This document shows, in pieces, positions 1-9,174 of a DNA stretch of 64,000 nucleotides; position 1 is the first letter of the stretch, and every line of letters begins with the position of its first letter. The stretch is from positions 192,353 through 256,352 of the forward strand of contig LN874948.1 of assembly GCA_001282665.1 (NCBI GenBank). The letters run 5' to 3'. The notes beneath the pieces are model-generated. The model searched no databases, had not been told where the DNA came from, and saw nothing but the letters and a program-made list of their open reading frames with translations. The DNA is from Clostridiales bacterium mt11. GTDB taxonomy: Bacteria; Bacillota; Clostridia; Tissierellales; Tepidimicrobiaceae. The position numbers and the translations under genes were made by a program.

Positions 1-43
1 CTCCTCTATTTGCAACTAACACCTTTTTAAATTTTCTGTTCAT
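1..43 (-). CDS. Biotin carboxylase N-terminus, probably pyruvate carboxylase (partial)
   Basis: Only the first 14 codons are inside the window, reading MNRKFKKVLVANRG. This matches the start of the biotin carboxylase domain (KKVLVANRGEIA), which is shared by pyruvate carboxylase and acetyl-CoA carboxylase AccC. A GGAGG ribosome site lies 8 bases before the ATG. The gene follows isocitrate dehydrogenase with a 42-base gap, so it is probably the last visible gene of the citrate-branch operon. In that setting pyruvate carboxylase is the better guess, because it would supply the oxaloacetate used by the citrate synthase. AccC cannot be excluded from 14 residues. Confidence 0.6.
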   Translation of the reverse strand, partial: MNRKFKKVLVANRG

Positions 44-85
44 CTTAATACCTCCATATCTAAATTTGTCTATGGCTTTTATAAA

Positions 86-1087
86 TTATTTCATGTGATT
101 AATGATTTCTAATGTAAACTCTTTAGTTCCAAGATTCCCCCCCAGTTCTATTGTTCTATTGTTTTCTTCTTTTAAAGTTTCCCCTAAGGCTTTCTCAATC
201 TTTTCTGCGGCATTAAATTCTCCAATATGTTTTAACATCATTATCCCAGATAATATGGCTGAAGTAGGATTTGCTATGTTTTTTCCTTGAATATCTAGTG
301 CCGAGCCATGAACAGGTTCAAATACTGCAATATCCTCCCCTATATTAGCTCCAGGAGCTAACCCTAATCCTCCAATAAGTCCTGCTGATAAATCCGATAA
401 TATATCTCCATATAGATTTGGAGCTACTATTACCTCGTATTCCTGAGGAGATTGAACTAGTTTCATACTCATAGCATCTACTATTATGTCTTCAAACTCT
501 ATATCCCTATACTCCTCAGCACATTTTCTCCCACATTCTAAAAATAATCCATCGGATAATTTCATGATATTTGCCTTATGAACTAATGTGACCTTTTTCC
601 TATTTTGTTTTCTTGCCAATTCAAAAGCATATCTGCATATTCTTTCACTAGCTTTTCTAGTTATAATCTTTATGCTTTCTGCTGCATCTTCACCTACCAT
701 ATGCTCTATACCTGCATACAAATCCTCTGTATTTTCCCTTACGATGACGAAATCCACACCTTCATGTAAACTAGAAACCCCATCAAAAGATTTTATCGGT
801 CTTACATTGGCAAATAAATTTAAGTTTTGCCTTAACTTTACATTTACACTTCTAAATCCTCTACCTACAGGAGTGGTTATAGGCCCTTTTAACGCTATCT
901 TATTTTTCTTTATGCTATCTATGACACACTCAGGAAGTGATGTTCCCTTAGCCTTTATGGCATTATTCCCAGTCTCTACTATCTCCCAACGAATATCAAC
1001 ACCAGTAGCCTCAATAACCTTTACGGTAGATTCTATGACTTCTGGGCCTATACCATCTCCGGGAATCAATGTTATATTATTTACCAT
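86..1087 (-). CDS. NAD-dependent isocitrate dehydrogenase (IDH/IMDH family)
   Basis: This is a 333-residue beta-decarboxylating dehydrogenase of the isocitrate/isopropylmalate family. It starts with the typical IPGDGIGPEV strand. It carries the ANVRPIKSFDG and IVRENTEDLYAGIEH motifs, which point to isocitrate rather than isopropylmalate as substrate. The C-terminal EPVHGSALDIQGKNIANP motif forms the NAD site. The reaction is isocitrate to 2-oxoglutarate plus CO2 in the cytosol. The gene sits directly after aconitase (29-base gap), as expected for the oxidative branch of an incomplete TCA cycle that feeds glutamate synthesis. A homoisocitrate dehydrogenase role is possible by family but less likely from the motifs. 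NAD preference is inferred from the family. Confidence 0.85.
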   Translation of the reverse strand: MVNNITLIPGDGIGPEVIESTVKVIEATGVDIRWEIVETGNNAIKAKGTSLPECVIDSIKKNKIALKGPITTPVGRGFRSVNVKLRQNLNLFANVRPIKSFDGVSSLHEGVDFVIVRENTEDLYAGIEHMVGEDAAESIKIITRKASERICRYAFELARKQNRKKVTLVHKANIMKLSDGLFLECGRKCAEEYRDIEFEDIIVDAMSMKLVQSPQEYEVIVAPNLYGDILSDLSAGLIGGLGLAPGANIGEDIAVFEPVHGSALDIQGKNIANPTSAILSGIMMLKHIGEFNAAEKIEKALGETLKEENNRTIELGGNLGTKEFTLEIINHMK

Positions 1088-1116
1088 ATATATTCTCCTT
1101 TTGTTTCATTTGATAA

Positions 1117-3033
1117 TTAATTATCTCTTAATAGATTTAAAAGACCGCCAAATTTAAGCATGCTTCTCTGCCTCTCTGTTATATCTAAGGATAGCTCATA
1201 TTGTTCATCCTTAGTTTTGTTCCTTACAATAACTCTATCTTCTTTAATCTGATTTGAAACATCTTCTATAATCAATTCATCAAGTAAATCTATTTTACTA
1301 AAATCCTTTACATCTTTAAATACTAAAGGAAGTATTCCATTATTTACTAAATTTTGCTTGTGTATTCTTGCAAAAGATTTAGCTATTATAGCCTTAATTC
1401 CCAAATATAAAGGAACTAAAGCTGCATGTTCACGACTTGAACCCTGTCCATAGTTATATCCCCCTAGGATAATACCTCCTCCATTTTCTTTTGCTCTCTT
1501 TGGAAATTCCCTATCACAAGGCACTAAACAATAATCTGATAGATGGGGAATGTTGGATCTGTAAGGCAGAAGCTTAGCATTAGACGGCATTATATGATCA
1601 GTAGTTATATCATCTCCAACCTTTATAAGTACCTTTCCCTCTATCTCTTCCCTTAATGAACTAACCTTTGGAAAGGGTTTAATATTTGGTCCCCGTATAA
1701 TATCTACATCATCAATTTCACTGGGACTAACTATTAAATTATCATTTAGCAAAAACTTCTCAGGCATATCTATATTGATATCCTCCATATATTCTATTGG
1801 ATTGGTTATATATCCTGTTAAAGCTGATATTGCTGCTACTTCTGGGCTAGCTAAATATATATTTGAAGAAGGAGTACCCGACCTTCCTTTAAAATTCCTG
1901 TTAAAAGTCCTTAAAGATACTCCATTGGTGCTTGGAGCCTGCCCCATACCAATACAAGGTCCACATCCACATTCCAGTATTCTTGCCCCTGATGAAATGA
2001 GTTTTGATAATGCTCCATTTTCTGCGAGCATATTCAATACCTGTTTTGAACCTGGAGAGATAACCAAAGAAACATCTTCTGCTATAGTCTTCCCATCTAA
2101 GATTTCCGCTACTTTCATCAAGTCCATATAAGATGAATTGGTACAGCTTCCAATGGCAACTTGATTTACCTTGATATCTTTCAAACTAGATACAGGAACT
2201 ACATTATCAGGACTATGAGGAGAAGCAACTAAAGGTTCTAAACTGTCAAGGTCTATTCTTACCTCCTCATCATAAATAGCACCATCATCAGCTATTATCT
2301 CTATATAATCCCCTTCTCTTCCCTGTGCTTTTAAAAATCTATAGGTTACCTCGTCGGATGGAAATATAGAGGTAGTCGCACCAAGCTCTGCTCCCATATT
2401 AGTTATAGTTGCCCTTTCAGGTACAGATAAGTATTTAAGTCCATCTCCAGAGTATTCAAATATCTTATTCAATCCACCTTTAACCCTAAATCGTCTCAAG
2501 ACTTCCAGTATTATATCTTTAGCTGATACTCCAGAATTTAATTTACCTGTTAGCTCCACCTTCACTATATAGGGCATAGTTATAAAATACTCTCCTCCTG
2601 CCATTGCAGCTGCAACATCTAACCCTCCTGCACCTATGGCTAACATTCCCAACCCACCACAAGTTGGTGTATGGCTATCTGAACCTAAAAGGGTTTCGCC
2701 AGGTACTCCAAACCTTTCTAGATGGATTTGATGACATATTCCATTACCTGGTTTTGAAAAATATATTCCATATTTCTTTGCCACTCTTTGTATATATAGG
2801 TGATCATCTGCATTTTCTGGACCAGTTTGCAGCATATTGTGGTCAATATAAGCTACAGATTTTTTCGTCTTAACTCTATCTATTCCCATAGCTTCAAATT
2901 GAAGATAAGCCATAGTTCCAGTAGAATCTTGGGTAAGAGTTTGATCTATTCTAATCCCAATTTCAGTTCCTCTTTTTAGTTCTCCAGTTTTTAAATGATC
3001 CTTTATTATCTTTTCTGCTACCGTTAATTTCAT
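1117..3033 (-). CDS. Aconitate hydratase
   Basis: This 638-residue single-chain aconitase interconverts citrate and isocitrate through a 4Fe-4S cluster. The cluster cysteines are visible in VAIGSCTNSSYMDL and in ECGCGPCIGMGQ. The swivel domain follows, with the GSSREHAALVP motif that binds substrate. The length fits the bacterial 'mitochondrial-like' aconitase group rather than the 890-residue AcnA. It lies between Re-citrate synthase upstream (22-base gap) and isocitrate dehydrogenase downstream, so the three enzymes form a linear pathway from oxaloacetate and acetyl-CoA to 2-oxoglutarate. Homoaconitase is the alternative reading, but that is usually two subunits. Confidence 0.88.
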   Translation of the reverse strand: MKLTVAEKIIKDHLKTGELKRGTEIGIRIDQTLTQDSTGTMAYLQFEAMGIDRVKTKKSVAYIDHNMLQTGPENADDHLYIQRVAKKYGIYFSKPGNGICHQIHLERFGVPGETLLGSDSHTPTCGGLGMLAIGAGGLDVAAAMAGGEYFITMPYIVKVELTGKLNSGVSAKDIILEVLRRFRVKGGLNKIFEYSGDGLKYLSVPERATITNMGAELGATTSIFPSDEVTYRFLKAQGREGDYIEIIADDGAIYDEEVRIDLDSLEPLVASPHSPDNVVPVSSLKDIKVNQVAIGSCTNSSYMDLMKVAEILDGKTIAEDVSLVISPGSKQVLNMLAENGALSKLISSGARILECGCGPCIGMGQAPSTNGVSLRTFNRNFKGRSGTPSSNIYLASPEVAAISALTGYITNPIEYMEDINIDMPEKFLLNDNLIVSPSEIDDVDIIRGPNIKPFPKVSSLREEIEGKVLIKVGDDITTDHIMPSNAKLLPYRSNIPHLSDYCLVPCDREFPKRAKENGGGIILGGYNYGQGSSREHAALVPLYLGIKAIIAKSFARIHKQNLVNNGILPLVFKDVKDFSKIDLLDELIIEDVSNQIKEDRVIVRNKTKDEQYELSLDITERQRSMLKFGGLLNLLRDN

Positions 3034-3055
3034 CTTATTCCCTCCAATTTAAAAC

Positions 3056-4402
3056 TCAAATTGCTTTAGTTTCTTCATCGTGTAAAATATTTGGAATATA
3101 TTTAAATGTCAAGTTCTTAAGTTCATCATTTACAATATTTGAGGTTCTCCCATTGGCATATGCTTCATCAATCCATTTTTTAATTGGTAAAAGTCTTTGA
3201 TCATTTTTTTTAATCCTATTGGCATCCTTTAATTTAAAATAACCATTTATCCAAGCTGCAATTCCAGCTAATCCAGAGTATGAATTTACCGCTACTACTG
3301 GAGGGCTTCCTAAAATTTCTTCAGTATCAAAGCTATTATATATTTCCTTATCCTTTAGCATTCCATCTGCATGTATTCCTGCTCTGGTAATATTGAATTC
3401 ACTACCTACAAAAGGTGTACGAGCCGGCACTATATAATCCAATTCCCTTTCAAAGTAATCTTGAATGTGGGAAATGACCTTAAGATTCATATCCTTCGTA
3501 TTTCCTTTTATTTGTGCATATTCAAATATCATAGCTTCTAATGGACAGTTTCCAGTCCTTTCCCCAATCCCAAACAAAGTAGTATTGACAGAAGAACCTC
3601 CATATAACCAAGATGTAGTAGAATTTGCAACTACATTACAAAAATCATTATGTCCATGCCATTCAATGGATTTTGATGGAATATCACAATAATACTTTAA
3701 TCCATGAATAATAGAAGGTACAGACCTAGGCAGTTCTACTCCCACATAAGGAATACCTACTCCTAAGGTGTCACAAGCTCTAATCTTAACTGGAATTTTA
3801 TATCTTTTAGATAATTCCATTAGATTTTTTGCTAGTGGTACAACAAATCCAAAAAAATCTGCCCTTGTTATATCTTCAAAATGACATCTAGGGATAATTC
3901 CCTCTTCTAAAGCAGATTGGGCAATATAAAGATAGGACTTCATAGCTTCCCTTCTAGTCATATTCAATTTATGGAATATGTGATAATCAGAACAGGACAT
4001 AAGTATTCCCGTCTCCTTAATTCCCATTTCCTTTACCAATTTAAAATCTTCTTTATTTGCCCTAATCCATGAAGTTATCTGTGGAAACTCATATCCCCTA
4101 CCCATACATTCTTTAACAGCTTTTCTATCCTTATCAGAGTACAAGAAAAATTCTGTCTGTCTAATAATCCCAGAACCATTATCTAATTCATGAAGATAGT
4201 CGTATATTCTTATCATCTGTTCCACCGTCATAGATGACATGGATTGTTGTCCATCCCTAAACGTAGTATCCGTAATCCATATATCTTCTGAAACCTCCAT
4301 TGGTAATTGAATATTGTTAAATTTAATCTTTGGAATTTCTGAATAAGGAAATTGTTCTTTAAAAAGATTTGGTCTTAAGGTATCGATTCCATTATAATCC
4401 AT
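3056..4402 (-). CDS. Re-type citrate synthase (isopropylmalate/homocitrate synthase family)
   Basis: This 448-residue TIM-barrel enzyme belongs to the HMG-CoA lyase-like/isopropylmalate synthase family. It shows the DTTFRDGQQS signature near residue 45 and the metal-binding WHGHNDFCNVV motif near residue 250. Family members adjacent to aconitase and isocitrate dehydrogenase in anaerobes such as Clostridium kluyveri are Re-citrate synthases, unrelated to GltA. They condense acetyl-CoA and oxaloacetate and are oxygen-sensitive. The neighbours here repeat that context, so Re-citrate synthase is preferred over homocitrate or isopropylmalate synthase. No LeuBCD or lysine-pathway genes are nearby. 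It is the first gene of the operon. Confidence 0.8.
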   Translation of the reverse strand: MDYNGIDTLRPNLFKEQFPYSEIPKIKFNNIQLPMEVSEDIWITDTTFRDGQQSMSSMTVEQMIRIYDYLHELDNGSGIIRQTEFFLYSDKDRKAVKECMGRGYEFPQITSWIRANKEDFKLVKEMGIKETGILMSCSDYHIFHKLNMTRREAMKSYLYIAQSALEEGIIPRCHFEDITRADFFGFVVPLAKNLMELSKRYKIPVKIRACDTLGVGIPYVGVELPRSVPSIIHGLKYYCDIPSKSIEWHGHNDFCNVVANSTTSWLYGGSSVNTTLFGIGERTGNCPLEAMIFEYAQIKGNTKDMNLKVISHIQDYFERELDYIVPARTPFVGSEFNITRAGIHADGMLKDKEIYNSFDTEEILGSPPVVAVNSYSGLAGIAAWINGYFKLKDANRIKKNDQRLLPIKKWIDEAYANGRTSNIVNDELKNLTFKYIPNILHDEETKAI

Positions 4403-4573
4403 TTTTCTCCCCCTTTGTCATAATTCATATCATATTGCAAGTTTATATTTTGTATAATTCATTTATCTTCCAGCTTATAAACATGAAATATTATTTGGTA
4501 CTTTATCTATTTTAACTATATATAGCGTATAATTATATTCCTTACTTTGTTTATATGAATTATATTTTAAACA

Positions 4574-4602
4574 ATTCTAACACAAGTTTTAAACAATAGC
4601 AA
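4574..4602 (-). promoter_or_regulatory. Sigma-A-type promoter for the Re-citrate synthase operon
   Basis: On the minus strand a TTGCTA -35 box and a TAGAAT -10 box are separated by 17 bases, about 165 bases before the Re-citrate synthase start. The AT-rich leader in between shows no obvious riboswitch. The call rests on box match and spacing only. Confidence 0.5.
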
Positions 4603-4674
4603 GTCATTTTTGCAAGTTTTTTATGTTAATCTTGCATACGACTTATTCTTTGGTTTTCCCTCCATAAAAAAACA

Positions 4675-4725
4675 CCTCCAAGTAGATAGTCTAAATTTTA
4701 ATTAATTAGACTGTCTACTTGGAGG
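4675..4725 (-). terminator. Long-stem intrinsic terminator after the 4757 gene
   Basis: A 20-bp near-perfect stem (CCTCCAAGTAGA... paired with ...TCTACTTGGAGG, with one wobble) has a short AT loop. It is followed on the minus strand by GTGTTTTTTTAT. It ends transcription of the upstream hypothetical gene before the citrate operon promoter. Confidence 0.8.
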
Positions 4726-4756
4726 CTCATATCAAAAAGATTCTTTTTATTGAAGA

Positions 4757-5305
4757 TTATTTATTTGATTCAATAGGAGAACATGCTTTTTCTGGCAGCA
4801 TCTCCTTTAAAATATTAAAATCCTTATTGCTAAATATCATGGAATAACCTTTGCCATTAAAATAATATTTTAAAATGGTTTTTTTATCTTCATCATCTCT
4901 TGTAATTGAGTTTATATCATTAATCAATATTTTAAATAGTTTTACCTTTTCATCTATATCTTTAGCTTCATCTAAGGATATGATAAAAGGAAAAAAACAT
5001 AAGGTACTATCTTCTATCCATGCTTGGAGATTGCCATTAAGTATATTGGCATCCCCTTCTTTATAATATACAATACGGGTTTCAGCTGGAATAGTGACTC
5101 TTGATCTTATTTCATCATATTTTTCCCCAAACCTTTTCTTGGCTTCTGCAATAGTTCTTTCTTCTTTTAAAATCTTATTATTAATTTTTTTTACTGAAAT
5201 AATAGCTACTCCAACAGAAAAGGCAATTATAGGTATGAATATCTTAGGATATTCAAAGACAAACAACAACAATATTAATAAAATAATAATCATGACACTC
5301 CCCAA
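4757..5305 (-). CDS. Hypothetical membrane-anchored protein
   Basis: I do not recognise this 182-residue protein. The first 45 residues are almost entirely hydrophobic, giving one hairpin-like or two closely spaced membrane segments. A basic region and a short charged helix rich in E, K and R follow. The rest is a soluble domain with an ITRDDEDKKT stretch and a C-terminal Cys. The N-terminal anchor plus cytosolic domain suggests a membrane-tethered protein of unknown job. It is monocistronic, followed by a strong terminator, and separated from the DUF2804 gene by 170 bases. The start is kept at the upstream ATG; a ribosome site (AGGAGG) precedes it. Confidence 0.6.
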   Translation of the reverse strand: MGSVMIIILLILLLFVFEYPKIFIPIIAFSVGVAIISVKKINNKILKEERTIAEAKKRFGEKYDEIRSRVTIPAETRIVYYKEGDANILNGNLQAWIEDSTLCFFPFIISLDEAKDIDEKVKLFKILINDINSITRDDEDKKTILKYYFNGKGYSMIFSNKDFNILKEMLPEKACSPIESNK

Positions 5306-5475
5306 GCTAAATCCTCCTTTTAAAAAGTTATTTTAATTATTTCTGTATGTCCATAGTACAAGTTTCTACATAAATTCTAAAAATCCTCTTTTAATAATGA
5401 ATATTTAAATCTATACTTTTATAAAAATTACCACTAAATTTAGCGACAAATTAATCAGATTGATGAGTAAAACTT

Positions 5476-6543
5476 CTACATCCTATAGATTTTTTTCTCC
5501 CCCATACCGAAGCAATTTTTCATATCAATTATCTTATCATTGATGTTGATATAGCCATGATAGCTTCCTATAGGAGCTTCATAGTCAGAGTAGACTATTA
5601 AATAATTAAACTTTATCTCCTTTTTAGCCTCTGGGCAGAAATATATATCCACCATATTATACTCATCTTTAATATGCCAAACTTCTTCTTTATCATATTT
5701 TCTTTCTACTTTGATAGGTGGCAGAGGATACATCTTTCCATTTAACCACAGACAATTTTCATTATAATTTTCTTTATCTATGACTTGATTATCCGTCAAA
5801 TTGAATCCAATTATATTTCCATCATCATCTTTTCCCCAGCCCGTTACCCAGTCATATTCTAATTTATAGGGATAATACCCCTTATGATCATCGACTATTA
5901 AATGAGAATCTTCTCTATTAAATTCTATATTATTATCCTCTATAGAAAGGTATCCTTCCATTGACATTAAGGATTTGTGGGAATAGATAGCCCTATTGTC
6001 CCCTAAAGGTAAGCATACTACTATAGGTTCAGCTATATGATATCCTGTAACGTCTAGTTTTACCTCTGGCCATTTATTGGTCTTCTCAATATTTACAAAT
6101 ACTCTGATTTTATCCTTCTTTAAATAATTGGTTATTTTCATAGTAAAACCCTTAGTTTCATAGGCAGTTATACTATCCATAATTCCCATACCTATTCTAG
6201 TCTTTGATGGATGTACAAATCTAAGTATAGATATGCTCTCTTTTCTTATCCTATCATATATCTCTAAACATATGATAGCAGAAATCTTTGCATTATATAC
6301 AGCTCCAAATATAAATAAATTGTCGTTTCCCAATTGGAATGCTTCCCATTCCTTTAATCTCATATTATTAAATCCTTTAGCTGCTTTAAATCCTAATGGT
6401 TCTTTAGCAGAAAGCATATTAATATTTGGAATAGGGTTCTTATAGATGCCAAAATTAAAGTTTCCATTTTCATCTACTAAGGATTGAATAGCTTCTTCAA
6501 CCTTACGTTGATACTCTATCATACCTTTACCCACAATACTCAC
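5476..6543 (-). CDS. DUF2804 family protein
   Basis: This 355-residue protein looks like the DUF2804 family, whose function is unknown. Landmarks are an N-terminal SAKEPLGFKAAKGFNNMRLKEW stretch (shown in part), a central DHHKGYYPYKLEYDWVTG motif and a C-terminal YGxMEYPW-like region. The fold is expected to be beta-rich, resembling lipocalin-like or tocopherol-cyclase-like proteins. There is no signal peptide or membrane segment. The gene is transcribed divergently from the metallophosphoesterase at 6727 and shares a 183-base intergenic region with it. Assignment rests on recall of the family pattern. Confidence 0.65.
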   Translation of the reverse strand: MSIVGKGMIEYQRKVEEAIQSLVDENGNFNFGIYKNPIPNINMLSAKEPLGFKAAKGFNNMRLKEWEAFQLGNDNLFIFGAVYNAKISAIICLEIYDRIRKESISILRFVHPSKTRIGMGIMDSITAYETKGFTMKITNYLKKDKIRVFVNIEKTNKWPEVKLDVTGYHIAEPIVVCLPLGDNRAIYSHKSLMSMEGYLSIEDNNIEFNREDSHLIVDDHKGYYPYKLEYDWVTGWGKDDDGNIIGFNLTDNQVIDKENYNENCLWLNGKMYPLPPIKVERKYDKEEVWHIKDEYNMVDIYFCPEAKKEIKFNYLIVYSDYEAPIGSYHGYININDKIIDMKNCFGMGEKKIYRM

Positions 6544-6665
6544 CCCTGTATAGTTTACTTACCTATATTCTATACCATATTTCTCCAATTTGGAATCCGT
6601 AATCATCAAATAAATAGTGTTTAATCTGAATAAATTGAATATATTAAAAATATAAATAAAATTCC

Positions 6666-6694
6666 TTGAAAACAATTCTCAATTAGTCTATAAT
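6666..6694 (+). promoter_or_regulatory. Sigma-A promoter for the metallophosphoesterase
   Basis: TTGAAA and TATAAT boxes are 17 bases apart, 33 bases before the ATG at 6727, and a TCAAGGAGG ribosome site follows. This is close to the consensus. Confidence 0.7.
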
Positions 6695-6726
6695 TTAAAA
6701 ATATAATAATTCAAGGAGGATTATAG

Positions 6727-7320
6727 ATGGGAAATATATATTTTATATCTGATACCCATTTTGGTCATTGGTTCGCCGTATGGTTTTCACACAGACCTTT
6801 CAAAAATATAAAGGAAATGAATATAGCATTAATAAAGAATTGGAACAGTAGGATAAAAAACGATGATTTAGTAATTATAGTAGGAGATTTTTTTGCAGGA
6901 AGTAAGTTGTTTTCAAGATTTCTATTAAACAATTTAAATGGAGAAAAAATATTGATAAAGGGAAATCATGATTTTAAATTTAGATATAAAAAATTATTGG
7001 ATACAAAAGAAATTAAAATATATAATAAAATGGAGTTTTCATTAAATAAACACCATTTCATATTGACTCATAAACCACTGAAGAACATTCCAGAGGATTA
7101 TATAAACATACACGGACACCATCATAAAAAATTATTGCCAGCAAGACTTGAAAAAAGCAAATATTTTAATGTGGCTGTAGATCATAACAACTATAGACCT
7201 ATATCCATTGAAGAGATAGTAAAAAACAAATTTGGTGAAAAATATGTAGATATATTAAATATAATAGAGCAAATTAAGTACTCAAGTTTAAACAGAAAAT
7301 ATGCCATTGCCTTAGTTTAG
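6727..7320 (+). CDS. Calcineurin-like metallophosphoesterase
   Basis: The 197-residue protein has the full set of metallophosphoesterase motifs in order: ISDTHFGH near residue 6, VGDFF, GNHD, THKP and HGHHHK. Together these make a two-metal phosphatase or phosphodiesterase centre. It is the small cytosolic type without signal peptide. In many firmicutes such enzymes act on nucleotides or small phosphoesters, but the substrate cannot be told here. The C-terminal 45 residues after the last motif are a lysine-rich helix. The gene is a single transcription unit with its own promoter and a weak terminator. Confidence 0.8.
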   Translation: MGNIYFISDTHFGHWFAVWFSHRPFKNIKEMNIALIKNWNSRIKNDDLVIIVGDFFAGSKLFSRFLLNNLNGEKILIKGNHDFKFRYKKLLDTKEIKIYNKMEFSLNKHHFILTHKPLKNIPEDYINIHGHHHKKLLPARLEKSKYFNVAVDHNNYRPISIEEIVKNKFGEKYVDILNIIEQIKYSSLNRKYAIALV

Positions 7321-7333
7321 TTAATATTAAAGA

Positions 7334-7390
7334 CCTCCATATTATGCGTAATTATTAGACGGAGAATTTGGAGATTTTTTATTTTTTAAT
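7334..7390 (+). terminator. Probable intrinsic terminator after the metallophosphoesterase
   Basis: CTCCATATT and AATTTGGAG can pair with one mismatch and are followed by ATTTTTTATTTTTT. The loop is about 20 bases, so the stem is weak; the T-run is strong. Confidence 0.4.
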
Positions 7391-7454
7391 TTTTTGCTGG
7401 TATTTCCTATAAAACTGCTATAATTATGTATAATGAGATATAGGAGGTTATATT

Positions 7455-8123
7455 ATGTTGGTTATTAGCTGCAAAGATATGAAAGCCATGGATAGTTATG
7501 CAATCAATAATATTGGTATTCCAAGTATTGTACTTATGGAAAACGCCGCATTAAAAACCATTAAAAATATTGACTTAAATAACATGAATTCTTTTACCAT
7601 TGTCTGTGGAGTAGGTAATAATGGTGGAGATGGATTAGCCATATCACGCCATCTAATACTAAAGGGAAAAAAGGTGGATCTATTCATAGTTGGCAATCTA
7701 GAAAAAGGGACTAAAGATTTTAATATTAACTTGAATATACTTAAAAACATTGATATAGATTTTATAAACATTACTCATAAAGAAGATTTAAGTACCTTAA
7801 AGGAATCTATAATTAAAAACGATTTAACCATAGATTCTATATTTGGAATAGGTTTAGCAAGAGAAGTAGGAGGATTATTCTACAATGTAATCCATATCAT
7901 AAATCAATATTCAAAAGATATATTATCCATCGATATTCCATCGGGATTAGATGGGGATACGGGAAATGTATTGGGTATATCGGTTAAAGCAAATAAGACA
8001 GTAACTTTCCACCATATGAAACAAGGTCTAGTGGATAAGATAGACTACACAGGTAAAGTAATAGTTGAGGATATTGGAATACCCAAAAAAGCTACTCAAG
8101 CTATTCTTAAATTATCTTTATAA
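7455..8123 (+). CDS. nnrE: NAD(P)H-hydrate epimerase (YjeF_N)
   Basis: This 222-residue protein is the stand-alone YjeF N-terminal domain. It shows CGVGNNGGDGLAISRHL, the central DSIFGIGLAREVGG loop and SIDIPSGLDGDTG. The enzyme interconverts the R and S forms of damaged, hydrated NAD(P)H so that the partner dehydratase can repair it. The usual bacterial protein is a fusion of about 500 residues with the ADP/ATP-dependent dehydratase (NnrD). Here only the epimerase domain is present and no NnrD is seen in the window. A GGAGG site precedes the ATG at 7 bases. It is monocistronic. Confidence 0.85.
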   Translation: MLVISCKDMKAMDSYAINNIGIPSIVLMENAALKTIKNIDLNNMNSFTIVCGVGNNGGDGLAISRHLILKGKKVDLFIVGNLEKGTKDFNINLNILKNIDIDFINITHKEDLSTLKESIIKNDLTIDSIFGIGLAREVGGLFYNVIHIINQYSKDILSIDIPSGLDGDTGNVLGISVKANKTVTFHHMKQGLVDKIDYTGKVIVEDIGIPKKATQAILKLSL

Positions 8124-8131
8124 TACTACAA

Positions 8132-8161
8132 GGCAAGGAATGATATATTAACCTCCTTGCC
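8132..8161. terminator. Possible bidirectional hairpin between convergent genes
   Basis: GGCAAGGA and TCCTTGCC form an 8-bp stem in the 51 bases between the ends of the converging epimerase and flavoprotein genes. No clear T-run follows on either strand. Confidence 0.35.
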
Positions 8162-8174
8162 CTATATATTTACT

Positions 8175-8768
8175 CTACCTGTGGATATAGAAGTTCTCCA
8201 TATTATCAATATTGTAGCCTATATTATATAGCTCATCTTTAATACATTTTCTTACTCCTATAGGAGTATAGTCCGTTCCCGATACAAAATAATTTCCTTT
8301 ATATTCAGCATTTATTGCCTTAAAGAATAAATCTATAGTTGGAATAACATTAGAAAAATGTTCATGAGAATAGTTAGCCCCTCCAACTGCTAAAAATATA
8401 CCCTTTCTATTTAGATTCCTCTTATATTCCTTTCCCAACTGATATTTAATTGACCAATATATTTGGCATCTATCTATTATATTCTTTGTAATACCATTTA
8501 CAGTATTAAAGTATAGAGGAGATGCCAATATAAAGATATCACTGTTATCAAAATGATCATATATCCTTACCATATCATCTTTTATAATACATTCGCCTTT
8601 TTTACCGCAATAATTACAACCAGTACAAGGGGAAATCTTCTCTTTAAAGATATAAATCTTATTTATCTCATGCCCTTTATCCTCTGCTCCTTTAAGCATT
8701 AAATCTAATAATGTATCGGTATTTTTATTAATTCTTGGGCTTCCCATTAAAGCTAGTATCTTTTTCAT
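8175..8768 (-). CDS. Flavodoxin-fold NAD(P)H-dependent reductase, iron-sulfur flavoprotein type
   Basis: The 197-residue protein has a flavodoxin fold. It begins LALMGSPRINKNTDTLL, the FMN phosphate loop of the NADPH-dependent FMN reductase family. A compact cysteine cluster CTGCNYCGKKGEC near residue 49 matches the CX2CX2CX5C pattern that binds a 4Fe-4S cluster in Isf-type flavoproteins. ASPLYFNTVNG then forms the flavin ring contact. Such proteins act in electron transfer or oxygen/peroxide reduction in anaerobes. The substrate cannot be assigned. It is convergent with nnrE and has about 400 bases of non-coding DNA upstream. Confidence 0.75.
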   Translation of the reverse strand: MKKILALMGSPRINKNTDTLLDLMLKGAEDKGHEINKIYIFKEKISPCTGCNYCGKKGECIIKDDMVRIYDHFDNSDIFILASPLYFNTVNGITKNIIDRCQIYWSIKYQLGKEYKRNLNRKGIFLAVGGANYSHEHFSNVIPTIDLFFKAINAEYKGNYFVSGTDYTPIGVRKCIKDELYNIGYNIDNMENFYIHR

Positions 8769-9174
8769 ATGATCTCCTTTCCTATTTTTGATTATTTATA
8801 TATAAGCTTTTACTTCGATGAATTTTCTCTATTTTCTTTCATTATTCTAATTTTAAAATATGAGTTTTTAACCAGTCTTTTCTTCCCACTAAATACATCT
8901 ATAACGAAGTATTGAAATTTTTTCAGCTATTGTTCATATTTTAAACAAGTAGGACTATCAGTAATTTTACAACCGATATCCTTTCATAAGCGTTTAATCT
9001 GTTCATAATAAAAAAATATTCTTACATCTACTTTTCATATCTTGACCATTATTGCCGAAAATATATGAAATAAAATCATAATATAAATTCCTTTTATCCT
9101 TTTATTATTCTAGCAAACTAACTATTTCCATTATATAATAATATTAATAATTGAATGATGAGGGGATGAAAACT
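8769..9174. other. Intergenic region, no gene seen
   Basis: About 400 AT-rich bases separate the divergent flavoprotein and SRAP genes. Both strands contain frequent stops and no small ORF with a ribosome site. I saw no repeat or riboswitch. It presumably holds both promoters, but no convincing -35/-10 pair stands out. Confidence 0.5.

Noticed and set aside
588..1157. A 189-codon plus-strand frame opposite isocitrate dehydrogenase
   Set aside because: It is the antisense shadow of a well-supported gene, has no ribosome site and shows phenylalanine- and serine-rich composition typical of antisense frames.
1117..4402. Lysine alpha-aminoadipate pathway (homocitrate synthase, homoaconitase, homoisocitrate dehydrogenase)
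   Set aside because: Aconitase is single-chain and IDH motifs favour isocitrate; no LysZ/LysY/LysW genes are next to them.
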